Assembly: GCA_027682585.1 (NCBI GenBank)
Contig: JAQCZH010000002.1
Location: 372,001 to 436,000 of the forward strand
Direction: 5' to 3'
Source of the DNA: Lachnospiraceae bacterium AF51-6-b8A
Lineage (GTDB): Bacteria; Bacillota; Clostridia; Lachnospirales; Lachnospiraceae
Length of the DNA stretch: 64,000 nucleotides
Positions 51,252 through 61,124 of the stretch are shown piece by piece. The notes beneath the pieces were generated by a model. That model searched no databases, had not been told where the DNA came from, and was given only the letters and a program-made list of their open reading frames with translations. Position numbers and translations under genes: made by a program. Every line of letters begins with the position of its first letter. Within the stretch, counting starts at the first letter, position 1.

Positions 51252-51683
51252 TCAGGACAGCCTGCTGCTCCCCTGCGAAACGGATGATTCTTCACAGATC
51301 AGTTTCCGATAGGTCAGTTCCAGGAATCCGACATTGAGCGCCGCGAAGACCGTCAGATAAATCGGCATAATCCATATTCCTATCCCATGTTGAAGCAGGC
51401 CAAAAACCATGGGCATCACAGTACTCCCCACATAAGCAGACGCCATCTGAAGGCCAATGGAAGCGATCACAATCCACTGGGTTTTCACCGCCCGAATCAG
51501 CCTGGGACTAACCAGAGCCGAGATGATTGTCATGAAGGAGATGGTCATGGACACAAAGCCCGCGCAGGACGATGGCACACCGAAATCCAGCTGCATCCTG
51601 GGCCAGCCGGAACCCAGAAGAGAATCCGGCAGTCCCAGACTGATAAAGATCAGATAAATGACAGCAAGTAAGAAAGAGCCCAT
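51252..51683 (-). pseudogene. In-frame deleted MFS transporter
   Basis: Frame of 143 codons with GGAGG before its ATG at 51683. The first 75 residues match the N-terminus of MFS sugar transporters (IFISLGLPDSLLGSGWPRMQ). It then jumps directly to the C-terminal block AYVGSTVMPMVFGLL followed by the last helix. About 250 internal residues, roughly eight membrane segments, are missing from a usual 390. The frame is intact but the transporter cannot be functional. It lies downstream of kduD. Confidence 0.78.
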
Positions 51684-51811
51684 GCCAGCCTCCAGATCCA
51701 TACGATACAAGCACTCAAATCAACAGGATGGTTTTCGTTGCATGATAGACGAACTGGCAGATGCTTTTCAAGTCAGACGGGCCGGCCCTCTGCAGCGACT
51801 TTGTTCCGCCT

Positions 51812-52612
51812 TTACGGCTGCCTGCCGATATAGGCCAGGATTCCGCCGTCCACATAGAGAATATGTCCATTGATAAAGTCAGATGCAGGAGATGCCAAAA
51901 AGATGGCAGGGCCAATCAGATCTTCCGGCGTCCCCCAACGGGCGGCTGGCGTCTTGGCCAGGATAAACCGGTCAAAGGGATGCCGGGAGCCGTCTGCCTG
52001 CTTCTCCCGCAGAGGAGCTGTCTGCGGCGTGGCGATGTAGCCTGGTCCTATGCCGTTACACTGAATATTGTACGCCCCGTACTCGGAGGCAATATTTTTC
52101 GTCAGCATCTTCAGCCCGCCCTTGGCTGCCGCATAGGCAGAGACCGTCTCTCTTCCCAATTCACTCATCATCGAGCAGATGTTGATGATCTTGCCGCCTC
52201 CCTTCTGAATCATGGAAGGGATTACCGCCTTAGACACAATAAAAGGGGCATTGAGATCCACATCAATGACCTGACGAAAATCCTGCGCACGCATCTCAGT
52301 CATAGGAATCCGCTTGATGATCCCGGCATTATTGACCAGAATATCAATCTCACCGATCTTCTTCTCAATATCGGCCACCATCGCCTTCACTGCATCCTCA
52401 TCCGTGACGTCGCAGATATAGCCTGTAGCCTCAATCTCCTCCCGGCGATACGATTCCATCGCCTTCTTCCTGCTCTCTTCGCTGGTGCAGTTAAATACAA
52501 TCTTGGCTCCGGCAGCAGCGAGTCCCCTTGCGATGGCAAAACCGATCCCGTAGACCGCCCCAGTCACCAGGGCGATCTTACCATCCAGTCGAAAATCCTT
52601 CATGTAATCCAT
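51812..52612 (-). CDS. kduD: 2-dehydro-3-deoxy-D-gluconate 5-dehydrogenase
   Basis: Short-chain dehydrogenase of 266 residues. The cofactor motif is TGAVYGIGFAIA near residue 17, NNAGI near 90, and the catalytic Ser plus SAYAAAKGG (Tyr and Lys) near 150-160. In the Kdu pathway it reduces 2,5-diketo-3-deoxygluconate to 2-keto-3-deoxygluconate. GAGAGGAG precedes the ATG at 52612; the frame to 52735 is rejected. It is third in the order GH105, kduI, kduD, which supports this assignment over other SDR functions. Confidence 0.92.
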   Translation of the reverse strand: MDYMKDFRLDGKIALVTGAVYGIGFAIARGLAAAGAKIVFNCTSEESRKKAMESYRREEIEATGYICDVTDEDAVKAMVADIEKKIGEIDILVNNAGIIKRIPMTEMRAQDFRQVIDVDLNAPFIVSKAVIPSMIQKGGGKIINICSMMSELGRETVSAYAAAKGGLKMLTKNIASEYGAYNIQCNGIGPGYIATPQTAPLREKQADGSRHPFDRFILAKTPAARWGTPEDLIGPAIFLASPASDFINGHILYVDGGILAYIGRQP

Positions 52613-52776
52613 GCTTGCTCCTCTCTTATTTGGGAAGACACTCTGTTGCAAATTCAGTCCATACGCTTCCGAACCACACTGGTTCAAGTTAACTTTCAAA
52701 GCTGTATTCCTCTGATTCTCGCTCCATCGAACCATATCTCTTCAGAATAATACTGCCTGTCTGAATCATCAGCTGA

Positions 52777-53643
52777 TTAAAGCAAATCCCGATTGGCCAC
52801 ATCATCCATATCATCGAAGTCCTGATTTTCTCCGACCATGGCCCAGATGAAGGTGTAGTTGCGAGATCCAGCGCCGGAGTGAATGGACCAACTGGGACTG
52901 ATCACCGCCTGCTCATTGCGCATGACAATATGCCTGGTCTCACAGGGCTCTCCCATGAAATGCATGACAAAATTATCCTCATTCATATCAAAGTAGAGAT
53001 AGACCTCCATCCGGCGGTCATGGGTATGACAGGGCATTGTATTCCAGACAGATCCCGGCTCCAGATGTGTCATTCCCATCTCCAGCTGACAGGACTCCAC
53101 CTGGCCGGGCAAAATATACTTCGTAATCGTACGCTCATTGGAATCTTCCAGGCTTCCAAGATGCTTCTTATTGTTCTCCTGGATTTCAACATCATAGTTA
53201 TGACTTGCCCCGACATCCTTTAGAATCCTTCTGGTCGGACAGGTCTTATGCGCCGGACCGCTGGCGAGATAAAATTTTGCCGGATCCTTTGCATCCTTAC
53301 TGGCAAAACGAATCTCTCTGCTCCCCCTTCCGATATAAAGGCCGTCACGAGAGTTAATCTCATAACAAACGCCATCGACTGTCACACTGCCTGCTCCCCC
53401 AATATTGATCAGCCCAAGCTCCCTGCGTTCCAGAAAATAGGCGGCGCGCAATTCCTCCCCTGCCTCCAGTTTCAGCTCCTGCTTCACTGGCATGACTCCT
53501 CCGAAGATAATTCTGTCAATATGACTGTAGACTAATTTGATGTCGTCCTCGAAAAAAATCTTCTCAACGAGATACTCTTCTCTCAATCTCTTAGTATCAT
53601 AATGCTTCTCGTCTCTCGGTGATGATGCTGTTCTTACTTCCAT
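52777..53643 (-). CDS. kduI: 5-keto-4-deoxyuronate isomerase
   Basis: Cupin isomerase of 288 residues. The metal ligands are visible in [16 protein letters not shown] (His, His, Glu) and in WSIHSGAG (His). It converts 5-keto-4-deoxyuronate to 2,5-diketo-3-deoxygluconate. Length matches the roughly 278-residue E. coli enzyme. AAGGAGGCAAAC precedes the ATG. It lies between the GH105 and kduD genes in the same direction, forming a complete route for unsaturated uronates. Confidence 0.95.
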   Translation of the reverse strand: MEVRTASSPRDEKHYDTKRLREEYLVEKIFFEDDIKLVYSHIDRIIFGGVMPVKQELKLEAGEELRAAYFLERRELGLINIGGAGSVTVDGVCYEINSRDGLYIGRGSREIRFASKDAKDPAKFYLASGPAHKTCPTRRILKDVGASHNYDVEIQENNKKHLGSLEDSNERTITKYILPGQVESCQLEMGMTHLEPGSVWNTMPCHTHDRRMEVYLYFDMNEDNFVMHFMGEPCETRHIVMRNEQAVISPSWSIHSGAGSRNYTFIWAMVGENQDFDDMDDVANRDLL

Positions 53644-53751
53644 GTTTGCCTCCTTGATCCTTTATTTTCCCCTGTATTTAGTCTTATCTGCAGGCAATTC
53701 TCTCTTGCCTGCGGTTGTTTTGCCGCTTTCTCCTCCTGATTTCCCCTGTCC

Positions 53752-54870
53752 TCAGCAATAATACAGGGCCTCCGCCAGCGCGACAATCACCAGAGACTGT
53801 CCATAGGCCATTGGCGCTGTCAAAATGTTCTTGTAATGCTCTTTGTCCATGCCGATACCGGTACCGCCGGAGACATTGAGCACTGTGCCGTCCTGATCAA
53901 CATTCTCAAGGAGACCCTGAACTGCCCTCTCTGCACAAATCATATAGGAATCATCTAAAATCCCAAGGCGGATGCCCTTGAGGATTCCAGCTGCGATTGC
54001 AGCGGAACCGGAAGTCTCCTCGTAACTGGAGGGATCATCAAGAACGGTATGCCACAGACCATCTTCCGCCTGCAACTGCTTCAGCATCTCAGTCTGTGCC
54101 CGATATGTGTCAAGAATGATCTTCTTTACACCCGCATTAAGCGGAGTTTGAAAGGCCTCAATATAGTCTAAGATGCCCAGAGTAAACCAACTGTTTCCTC
54201 TGCACCAGAAGACTCCCCCGAAGTTATTTCTCTCCCGGAAAGTCCATCCATGATAGAGGAGTCCGCTCCTGGTGTCATAGAGATATTTGATGTGCATGAG
54301 CACCTGATGAATCCCCTCATCAATCCAGTCCTGCCGCTGATATTTCTGTCCCATCTTATTGAGAAAGAGAACCGTCATAAAGAGAGTGTCAATCCACATC
54401 TCATTTTCATTGAGCCGTACCCCCTGCCGATCCCCGTTGGCACTTGTGACATGTTGAAATCCTCCCTCCATTGTTCTTGGCATACAGGTCATAAGCCAGT
54501 CTGCCCAATCCAGAAGGAGTTTCTCATACTCCGGTTTCTTCGACTTTTCATTTACATCCATAAGCGTGAGCAGAGGAGTCGTCGTGTTAATGTTTCGGGA
54601 GGGAAGTCCCTCTTTCATATTCACAGAAAACCACTGATCCAGAAAATCCAGGTACTCCTCCGAATTCTCGGCCTTCATGATATTCATTAGTCCATAGAGG
54701 CCGACTCCCTGCGGCCAGTCCCACTCTTTTATCCCAAAATCACGCTTAAAATAACCAATCGACTCTCCCGACTCCTTCAGTTCGTCTTCATTCTCCGGCC
54801 CATCCAGCCTCATCAATTTTTGAGTAACCAAAGTTAATTTCTTTCTGATTTCTTTCTCATTCATCTTCAT
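53752..54870 (-). CDS. Unsaturated glucuronyl/galacturonyl hydrolase (GH105)
   Basis: Cytoplasmic hydrolase of 372 residues with the alpha/alpha-barrel of GH88/GH105 (YteR/YesR). Visible are EMWIDTLFM with the catalytic Asp, GGFQHVTSAN, and RGNSWFTLG, plus a late SGSAAIAAG. It releases the 4,5-unsaturated uronate from pectin- or rhamnogalacturonan-lyase products, which then feeds KduI. The ATG at 54870 follows AAGGTGG. It is the first gene of the operon, divergent from the AraC regulator 74 bases away. Confidence 0.92.
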   Translation of the reverse strand: MKMNEKEIRKKLTLVTQKLMRLDGPENEDELKESGESIGYFKRDFGIKEWDWPQGVGLYGLMNIMKAENSEEYLDFLDQWFSVNMKEGLPSRNINTTTPLLTLMDVNEKSKKPEYEKLLLDWADWLMTCMPRTMEGGFQHVTSANGDRQGVRLNENEMWIDTLFMTVLFLNKMGQKYQRQDWIDEGIHQVLMHIKYLYDTRSGLLYHGWTFRERNNFGGVFWCRGNSWFTLGILDYIEAFQTPLNAGVKKIILDTYRAQTEMLKQLQAEDGLWHTVLDDPSSYEETSGSAAIAAGILKGIRLGILDDSYMICAERAVQGLLENVDQDGTVLNVSGGTGIGMDKEHYKNILTAPMAYGQSLVIVALAEALYYC

Positions 54871-54944
54871 AAATCCACCTTGCATTTCAAATGAATACCT
54901 GCAACACTGAGTTTGAAAAATTTATTTCCAATTGAGGTGTACAG

Positions 54945-55859
54945 ATGTCAATAAATTCCTCCAATGAAAAGATAACATTCTACGGTGCCATCGATGGCTT
55001 AGCAATTGAGCACATGGTTCGTTTCGGCCCACACAACATGAAAGTGAAGCATTTTCATCCAGAATATGAAATCTTTTATATCCTCGAGGGTCGGCGCGTC
55101 TTCTTCTTTGATAACCGCGTCTTCACTGCCACAAAGGGAGACCTTATAATCATTGATTCCAACTTAATTCACATGACCCGCTCTACCGACAGCAGTGATT
55201 TGGGACATAACCGCATTATTCTCTACTTCACCCCAGACAAGATTCATGAATTCGAAGAGAAATACCCTGCTTTGCGAATCTCCTATTTTCTCCACAATCA
55301 TTATGGCCTCTATCATCTGAATGAGGAAGACGCGCGTCACTTCATGGATTTTTACTATCTCTTTAAGACTGAATTCCAAACAAAACGACCGAACTACACT
55401 CTAGCTATCGAATTGGCTTCCGTCTCTCTCTTCATCCACTTTCTGCGTGATCTTAAGAAGAATGATGCAAAATCTTCTGCAATTACTTCTGACTCCCGAC
55501 ACCAACAGGTCTATTATCTGGCAGACTACCTGTCAGAACACTACATGGAGAATATCTCTCTGAACCAGCTGGCCAACCGTTTTTTCCTCAGTAAATATTA
55601 TCTCTGCCGAAGTTTCCGGGAAATAACCGGATATAATATACGAGAGTATATCAATATTCTTCGCGTCCGCCATGCTCAGAGCATGCTGGAGGACAATCAG
55701 TATTCTGTCTCTGAAATTGCTGAAAAAATTGGCTATCACTCGACCACAAATTTTGAGCGCAATTTCAAATCCTACATGAATATGTCTCCCCTGCAATATC
55801 GAAAACACAGAAATGTCTATGTATCAGGCGTCATGCCGGTTATCGATCATTTGGAATAA
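54945..55859 (+). CDS. AraC-family regulator with cupin ligand domain (uronate operon)
   Basis: Regulator of 304 residues. The N-terminal cupin-type sensor contains KHFHPEYEIFYILEG near residue 30, and two C-terminal helix-turn-helix units contain ISLNQLANRFFLSKYYLCRSF and VSEIAEKIGYHSTTNFERNF. GAGGTG precedes the ATG. It is divergent from GH105-kduI-kduD with only 74 bases between, so direct control of that operon is likely. Possible ligands are unsaturated oligouronides or ketodeoxy acids. It converges with the TRAP genes. Confidence 0.92.
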   Translation: MSINSSNEKITFYGAIDGLAIEHMVRFGPHNMKVKHFHPEYEIFYILEGRRVFFFDNRVFTATKGDLIIIDSNLIHMTRSTDSSDLGHNRIILYFTPDKIHEFEEKYPALRISYFLHNHYGLYHLNEEDARHFMDFYYLFKTEFQTKRPNYTLAIELASVSLFIHFLRDLKKNDAKSSAITSDSRHQQVYYLADYLSEHYMENISLNQLANRFFLSKYYLCRSFREITGYNIREYINILRVRHAQSMLEDNQYSVSEIAEKIGYHSTTNFERNFKSYMNMSPLQYRKHRNVYVSGVMPVIDHLE

Positions 55860-55941
55860 ATCAACGGCTCTTCCAGCCCAGTATTTCTCTAGGCAAACCC
55901 GTCTACAAGAAAGGCTCTCCTATCATCTTCACACCTTTCTG

Positions 55942-57249
55942 TCAGAGCAAGCCTGCCGCCCTGGGCAGCCACTCCGAGATTACCGGAAATAGAGTAACCA
56001 GAAGCAAAGCCACAACCATAGCGATAAAATAAGGTATCAAATGTCTGATCACCTTCTCAACCTTGAGCTTAGCGACGGATGATCCAACAAAGAGCACACT
56101 TCCAACAGGAGGCGTTACTGTGCCAATCGCCAGGTTCATTACAATCATAACACCAAACTGAATGGCATCCATACCAACTGCTTTCACAACCGGGAGAAAA
56201 ATTGGAGTAAAGATCATCAATGCGGGTGCCATATCCATAAAGGTTCCCACGATCAGAAGAATGATATTGATAATCAAAAGAATCACAATTTTATTGTGTG
56301 ACAAAGACAGGAGCAAACTACTGATCGCCTGAGGCAGACCGGTGAAGGAAAGAACGAAAGACAGAACCTGAGATGCACCAATGATCAGCATGACTATCGT
56401 CGTCATCGTTCCTGCTTCTACCAGGACTTTGCCCATCTCCTGAATCCTGATGCTCTTGTATACGAAGCAGGCCAGAATAAAAGCGTAGATAACAGCGATT
56501 CCAGAAGCCTCTGTCGGAGAGAAAATCCCGGACAGAATTCCTCCGATCACGATCACAATCAAAAACAGAGAGGGAATCGCCTTCCACACAGTTACAGCCA
56601 CTTCTTTACCGGTAAGTTTCTCTCTTCGATTCACAACATACCCGTGCCTGGCTGAATAGGCAAAAGCAACAACTGCGCAGAGAGCAGCCCAGAGAAGACC
56701 CGGAATCCATCCCGCCATCAGAAGAGCTGCAACAGAGGTTCCTCCAGCCGCTGCTGAATATACGATAAAGGCGTTGGTTGGAGGAATCAACTGACCAACC
56801 GGTGCCGTTGCGACATTGGTCGCCGCAGCAAAACCTTCATCGTATCCCTGTTCTTTTTCCAGAGGATGAATAACACCTCCGATCGCTGTTGCTGCCGCAA
56901 TCCCGGATCCCGAAAGAGATCCAAAGATAGCATTTCCTGCAATGTTAGTCAGGGCCAGCGATCCCGGAACCTTTCCCAAAAAAAGTAGGGCCAGATCAAT
57001 AATTCGTCTCGCAATTCCTCCATTACTCATCAGTGTACCGGCCAGGATAAAGAAGGGAACTGCCAGCAGAGAAAAAGAATCAATGCCTGTCGCCAGCTTC
57101 TGCGCGGAAATAAACATTCCGAACTGTGGATTCAGGAACATAATAATAGTCAGCAAACCGGATGCGATAATACTGAATGAGATTGGGACCTTCATAAACA
57201 GAAGGAAGAAAAATACGACTAACAATACAATCGCTGCCTGTGCTTCCAT
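55942..57249 (-). CDS. dctM: TRAP transporter large permease DctM
   Basis: Membrane subunit of 435 residues with about 12 segments and the DctM/SiaM signature regions: PFFILAGTLMSNGGIA near 65, SGSGIAAATAIGGV near 115, and FTPIFLPV near 335. It couples Na+ flow to substrate entry. AAGGAGGTG precedes the ATG, which overlaps the DctQ stop as TAATG. It is last in the dctP-dctQ-dctM order. Confidence 0.95.
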   Translation of the reverse strand: MEAQAAIVLLVVFFFLLFMKVPISFSIIASGLLTIIMFLNPQFGMFISAQKLATGIDSFSLLAVPFFILAGTLMSNGGIARRIIDLALLFLGKVPGSLALTNIAGNAIFGSLSGSGIAAATAIGGVIHPLEKEQGYDEGFAAATNVATAPVGQLIPPTNAFIVYSAAAGGTSVAALLMAGWIPGLLWAALCAVVAFAYSARHGYVVNRREKLTGKEVAVTVWKAIPSLFLIVIVIGGILSGIFSPTEASGIAVIYAFILACFVYKSIRIQEMGKVLVEAGTMTTIVMLIIGASQVLSFVLSFTGLPQAISSLLLSLSHNKIVILLIINIILLIVGTFMDMAPALMIFTPIFLPVVKAVGMDAIQFGVMIVMNLAIGTVTPPVGSVLFVGSSVAKLKVEKVIRHLIPYFIAMVVALLLVTLFPVISEWLPRAAGLL

Positions 57250-57749
57250 TATTTCACCTCCTTTTTGAGGCTCTTCTCATAGCAGATGACCTGAATGACC
57301 TTGATGATCCTGGGAATGGTATAAAAAACCATGAGCAGGCCACAGATCGGAATACCCAAATAGTAAAACTCCATAGGCATGTGCAGAGCCGCGGAAATCT
57401 GTCCGCGAGCATTCAACGCCACCATGCTCCCTCCACCGATCATGACTGTAAGACTCAAGACCAGAATGACGATCTCTATAAAGAGCTGATCTCTCATTTG
57501 CCCCAGTCTTGAGAACATATTCACTAAAAACTCAATCGCAATATGCTGATCCTTGCCATAGGCGTAGGGTACCCCCAGCATAGTCAGCCAAATCAGAGCG
57601 TATCTCATGAATTCTTCCGTCCAATTTGCCGCATGCCCGAGGACAAAGCGGGTGAAAATCTGCCAAAAATTTGCTCCCACCATAGCAACCACCAGGATGA
57701 CAATGATGCATTCAATCACATGATCGACAATATTTTTTGCTTTTTTCAT
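57249..57749 (-). CDS. dctQ: TRAP transporter small permease DctQ
   Basis: Membrane protein of 166 residues with four segments and the DctQ segment AANWTEEFMRYALIWLTMLG, including the conserved Trp-Glu pair. It forms the membrane complex with DctM. Start and stop both overlap neighbouring TRAP genes (ATGA at 57746-57749; TAATG at 57249), so the three are translated together. Confidence 0.94.
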   Translation of the reverse strand: MKKAKNIVDHVIECIIVILVVAMVGANFWQIFTRFVLGHAANWTEEFMRYALIWLTMLGVPYAYGKDQHIAIEFLVNMFSRLGQMRDQLFIEIVILVLSLTVMIGGGSMVALNARGQISAALHMPMEFYYLGIPICGLLMVFYTIPRIIKVIQVICYEKSLKKEVK

Positions 57750-58792
57750 TTCTCTGCCCCCTGACTGCTTGCCCCGGCATAGGATTCAATATCATCATAG
57801 AGCGCCTGATACTCCGCCCCTCGATCAATATATTTCTGATGGATCGGCTGAACCGCTCGAATCAGTTCTGACTTATCAATCTCCTTGTATACGGTAACTC
57901 CATGCTGTCTGGCCTGGTCCATCGCCTCATCCATCATCCTGTTGTAAGCGGACTTGAAATTATCATTTGTCTTCTCCAGGGCGTTCGTCAGCTGTTCCCT
58001 TTGTTCATCCGTCAAACTGTTCCACTTTTTCGTGGAAATAATAAAAATATCAGGAGAATACTGATGCTCTGTATAGGTATAAGAAGATACCAGGTCCTCA
58101 TGACCATCAACAGTTAACGCCAATTCCGTATTCTCCGCTCCATCAACAATTCCCTGCTGCAATGCGGAATATGTCTCAGATGCGGCCATGGGTACCGGTG
58201 TGCCACCCAGCGCCGTGATCATACTCATAGAAGTAGAACTTACCATAGAACGGATTTTCTTACCTGCGAGGACAGAGGGACTGTCTACTTTCACATTCTC
58301 CTTGAGATAGAAATTTCGTGACCCATTGGCATAATAGCCAATGGCAATAAATCCCTTATTTGCCGTAGCGCGAAAGAGGTCTTTGACTGCCTGACTCTTC
58401 TCCATGGACTTATAGTAGTGTTCCTGACCCTTAAAGAGATATGGAATTGCAAAAATAGAATAGCGGCTGTCGAACTGTCCCAAAGTGTTAGAACTCACCT
58501 TGGCCATATCTAAAATTCCGGCTTGAACCATTTCGACTTCACTGGTTTCTGATCCCAGCTGTCCGCTTGGATAAATTTTGACTGACATCTTTTCCCCAGA
58601 TTCCTGCCTGGTGAACTCATCAAATTTTGCGATGGTGTTGGCAATCTCCGTCCCCCCCTGTTGATTATGTCCCAGGCGGATCTGAATCGTATTGCTGGCA
58701 TTCGCCCGCTTGACCCGAATAAACGTCAATGCAGCCAGCACCAGGGCAGCCGCTGTCAGTAGCGCACCCAGGCGCTTGAGATTTTTTTTCAT
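57746..58792 (-). CDS. dctP: TRAP transporter substrate-binding protein DctP
   Basis: Extracytoplasmic binding protein of 348 residues. The N-terminal hydrophobic segment (about 8-25) is followed by a RANAS sequence that fits a signal peptidase I site, and no lipobox Cys is present. Mature features include RLGHNQQG, YPSGQLGSE, and KIRSM with the Arg that binds the substrate carboxylate, so an organic or sugar acid is expected. In a Gram-positive cell the lack of a lipid anchor implies an uncleaved membrane anchor or release. GAGGAGG precedes the ATG. Confidence 0.93.
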   Translation of the reverse strand: MKKNLKRLGALLTAAALVLAALTFIRVKRANASNTIQIRLGHNQQGGTEIANTIAKFDEFTRQESGEKMSVKIYPSGQLGSETSEVEMVQAGILDMAKVSSNTLGQFDSRYSIFAIPYLFKGQEHYYKSMEKSQAVKDLFRATANKGFIAIGYYANGSRNFYLKENVKVDSPSVLAGKKIRSMVSSTSMSMITALGGTPVPMAASETYSALQQGIVDGAENTELALTVDGHEDLVSSYTYTEHQYSPDIFIISTKKWNSLTDEQREQLTNALEKTNDNFKSAYNRMMDEAMDQARQHGVTVYKEIDKSELIRAVQPIHQKYIDRGAEYQALYDDIESYAGASSQGAEK

Positions 58793-58990
58793 TTTCCCTC
58801 CTCATTTACACTGCCGATGATGATTTCTGCCAAGACGTCTTGATTAAATAGCTTTGATGAGACTATGCTACCATCCCGAAGATGGAAAATCCCCCTATCA
58901 ATTGCATTTATTCCTCTATTTTCAACTTTAATTGCTCTCCGCTTAGAGTCTTATTACCAGACTCGATTGGCAAATTCTATAAGCGTGCTA

Positions 58991-59028
58991 CTAGAAAAGG
59001 GGGCGAATTCCCGCAAGAACCCGCCCCC
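58991..59028 (-). terminator. Terminator after the isomerase gene, before the TRAP genes
   Basis: Minus-strand stem GGGGGCG/CGCCCCC with further inner pairing, then TTTTCTAG. It splits the catabolic operon (59122-64000) from dctPQM; the 200 bases that follow (58793-58990) should hold the TRAP promoter, but no clear consensus is seen. Confidence 0.75.
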
Positions 59029-59121
59029 ACATCTGGCATATAACCCATCTATTCCTGTCTGCAGACCCCCGCAAATCCTTCTTCCCGCGTAAAGCAGAAA
59101 TAAGAATATCCTGGACACCAT

Positions 59122-59940
59122 TCAAGCGAAGATCGACTGCATTGCTGACAGATCCCGTCTGTCATTGGTCGGCAGCATCTCTTCCCTGAGAAGAGGAATC
59201 TCCCTGTCCTGCACCCGGTACCAGTCTGCGATCGACTGATAATCAATGACTCCCTGTCCTATAGGGCAGCCCTGATATTGACCCTTTTCATCTAATACGA
59301 AGTCTTTCATGTGTATGGCTTCCACACAGGGACCGACTAGATCCAGCCAGGTCTTCCAATACTGTTTCTGATCCGTTGTGTCCGGAAATTCCAACAGGTT
59401 CGAGGCATCAAAAATAATCTTCAGATGCTCCGGATCCCGTATGGTATCCAGCACTTCCTTAACAGTGTCGATATCTTCCAGAGGATGCCAATAGACCGGC
59501 TCAATTGCCGCCTTCACACCATAGCGGTCTGCCACCTCTATAATTTGTCTGATACTCTCCAGCATATAGGGTTTCCAGATTCTTTTTGTCTCTGTGTCTA
59601 ACCGTGGATAGGCAGTTTCACTACCTACAAGCTTTGCCCCGAGTACCTGATTCCACTCAAGGCACTGACAGAATGTTTTTACCGCTTGTACCCGAATCTC
59701 TTCATTCGGATTCCCAAGGTCCATATAACAGCCGAAGACAGAGATTTCCACTCCCGCCGTCTCGAATTCCCAACGGATTCTCTCCAGCAGAGACAGGTTG
59801 ATATCATCATACGTATCTATCTCTAAAAAAGCCTTCGGAAGAGCCAACTGGCAACAGTTATACCCCCTTTCCCTCAAGAGCTGCGCCATGTCATGGATCG
59901 TATGTTTTCGGTAATCGTGGGCTCGAACGCCAAGTTTCAT
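59122..59940 (-). CDS. Sugar phosphate isomerase/epimerase (AP endonuclease 2-like TIM barrel)
   Basis: TIM-barrel enzyme of 272 residues of the xylose-isomerase-like/IolE-Hyi group. Metal-site elements are the Glu in AAIEPVYWHP, the Asp in IIFDASNLLEF, a His in EAIHMKDF and a Glu near the C-terminus (LREEMLP). It should epimerise or isomerise a keto-sugar or keto-acid. GAGGG lies about ten bases before the ATG. It is last gene of the catabolic operon before the terminator at 58991-59028. Confidence 0.85.
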   Translation of the reverse strand: MKLGVRAHDYRKHTIHDMAQLLRERGYNCCQLALPKAFLEIDTYDDINLSLLERIRWEFETAGVEISVFGCYMDLGNPNEEIRVQAVKTFCQCLEWNQVLGAKLVGSETAYPRLDTETKRIWKPYMLESIRQIIEVADRYGVKAAIEPVYWHPLEDIDTVKEVLDTIRDPEHLKIIFDASNLLEFPDTTDQKQYWKTWLDLVGPCVEAIHMKDFVLDEKGQYQGCPIGQGVIDYQSIADWYRVQDREIPLLREEMLPTNDRRDLSAMQSIFA

Positions 59941-60032
59941 TTCTATTTCCCTCGTCTTTCGTCAAATACAATTCCCATGTTGCTCATCCATCGGCCTCTG
60001 AATTTTTGGTAATTTAAGACCATCCACCTTTT

Positions 60033-61046
60033 CTACTGCACAATCTCTCCGTCCTCATCCCAGAGATCATGCCAGTCTCTGGCGCCAGGCCACAAGAATA
60101 CCTGCCCCTTGACCAGACGATTGTTCGCCTCCAGTGTCTTGATCTTGTCCATCTCTTCCTCTGTCAGAGGATCCCCGTCAATCGTACTGGAGAGGTTACT
60201 GATATATTCAGCCTCATGCACAGAGAAGGGAATTGGGATCGCCCCCCGCTGTACTGCCCACTTCAGGCAGATCAGAGCCGGATGGCACTTATGGGCCGCT
60301 GCGATCTCCTGCATAACGGGGGTCTTCATATCGGCGACATCGCCAGGTTCTATATCCCGCTCCGGTCTCTGGGGCGAACCAAGCGGCATGAAGCCAACCG
60401 GCTGAATTCCATGTCCTCTTAAATAATTGAATATCTCTTCCTGCTGAAAACAGGGATGCTCCTCAAACTCGCACATGGCCGGTCTGATACGGCAGAGAGG
60501 CAGAGCAGCTTCCAACTTCGGAATGGTCATGCTGGACATGCCGATCCCCCTGGTCAGACCCATATCCACCAGGCGCTCCATCTGCCTCCAGGTCTTCATA
60601 AAACGCTCTACGCTAAAAGGTCTGGAATCAGGATTGCGGCTATCCACGCCGCAGTGCGGTGCGTGGTAGTTGGAGAAGGGCCAGTGAAGGAAGTACATGT
60701 CCGCATAATCAAGCTTTAAGTCTTTCAGACTCTTTGCCATAGCAATCAGGATGTCACCGTCTCCGTGCATATCATTCCAGGCCTTTGTCATAATGAAGAG
60801 ATCTTCTCTCCTGCAGATACCATCAAAAAAAGCCTGCTGGAAGACATCGCCGATCATGTCTTCATTGCCGTAGCAGGCGGCGCAGTCAAACATACGGTAG
60901 CCGGCCTTGATCGCCCCATACACCGCCTCCGATACCTGCTCTGAGCCAAAGCGGTCTGAGCCGAAGGTCCCCATTCCAATGCAGGGCACCTCCTGGCCAT
61001 TGTTCAGCATAATTTTTGGAATGTTGTCTGGATGAATTGTCTGCAT
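60033..61046 (-). CDS. Aldo/keto reductase
   Basis: NAD(P)H-dependent oxidoreductase of 337 residues with the AKR tetrad visible: Asp and Tyr in RMFDCAACYGNE, Lys in IMTKAWND, and His in YFLHWPFSN. It probably interconverts a polyol or sugar alcohol with its keto or aldehyde form. GGGAGGATTT precedes the ATG. Its place between the PfkB kinase and the isomerase gene supports a role in the same pathway. Confidence 0.92.
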   Translation of the reverse strand: MQTIHPDNIPKIMLNNGQEVPCIGMGTFGSDRFGSEQVSEAVYGAIKAGYRMFDCAACYGNEDMIGDVFQQAFFDGICRREDLFIMTKAWNDMHGDGDILIAMAKSLKDLKLDYADMYFLHWPFSNYHAPHCGVDSRNPDSRPFSVERFMKTWRQMERLVDMGLTRGIGMSSMTIPKLEAALPLCRIRPAMCEFEEHPCFQQEEIFNYLRGHGIQPVGFMPLGSPQRPERDIEPGDVADMKTPVMQEIAAAHKCHPALICLKWAVQRGAIPIPFSVHEAEYISNLSSTIDGDPLTEEEMDKIKTLEANNRLVKGQVFLWPGARDWHDLWDEDGEIVQ

Positions 61047-61124
61047 GATAAATCCTCCCGTTTATTTGATGTATAAATCCATCATGTATATCCTGTCATT
61101 GCATATTTCTATCCTGGACACAGT

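Noticed and set aside
55861..55941. Terminator between the convergent AraC and dctM genes
   Set aside because: Only a 7-bp AGAAAGG/CCTTTCT stem with a 19-base loop and no real T-tract; too weak to call.
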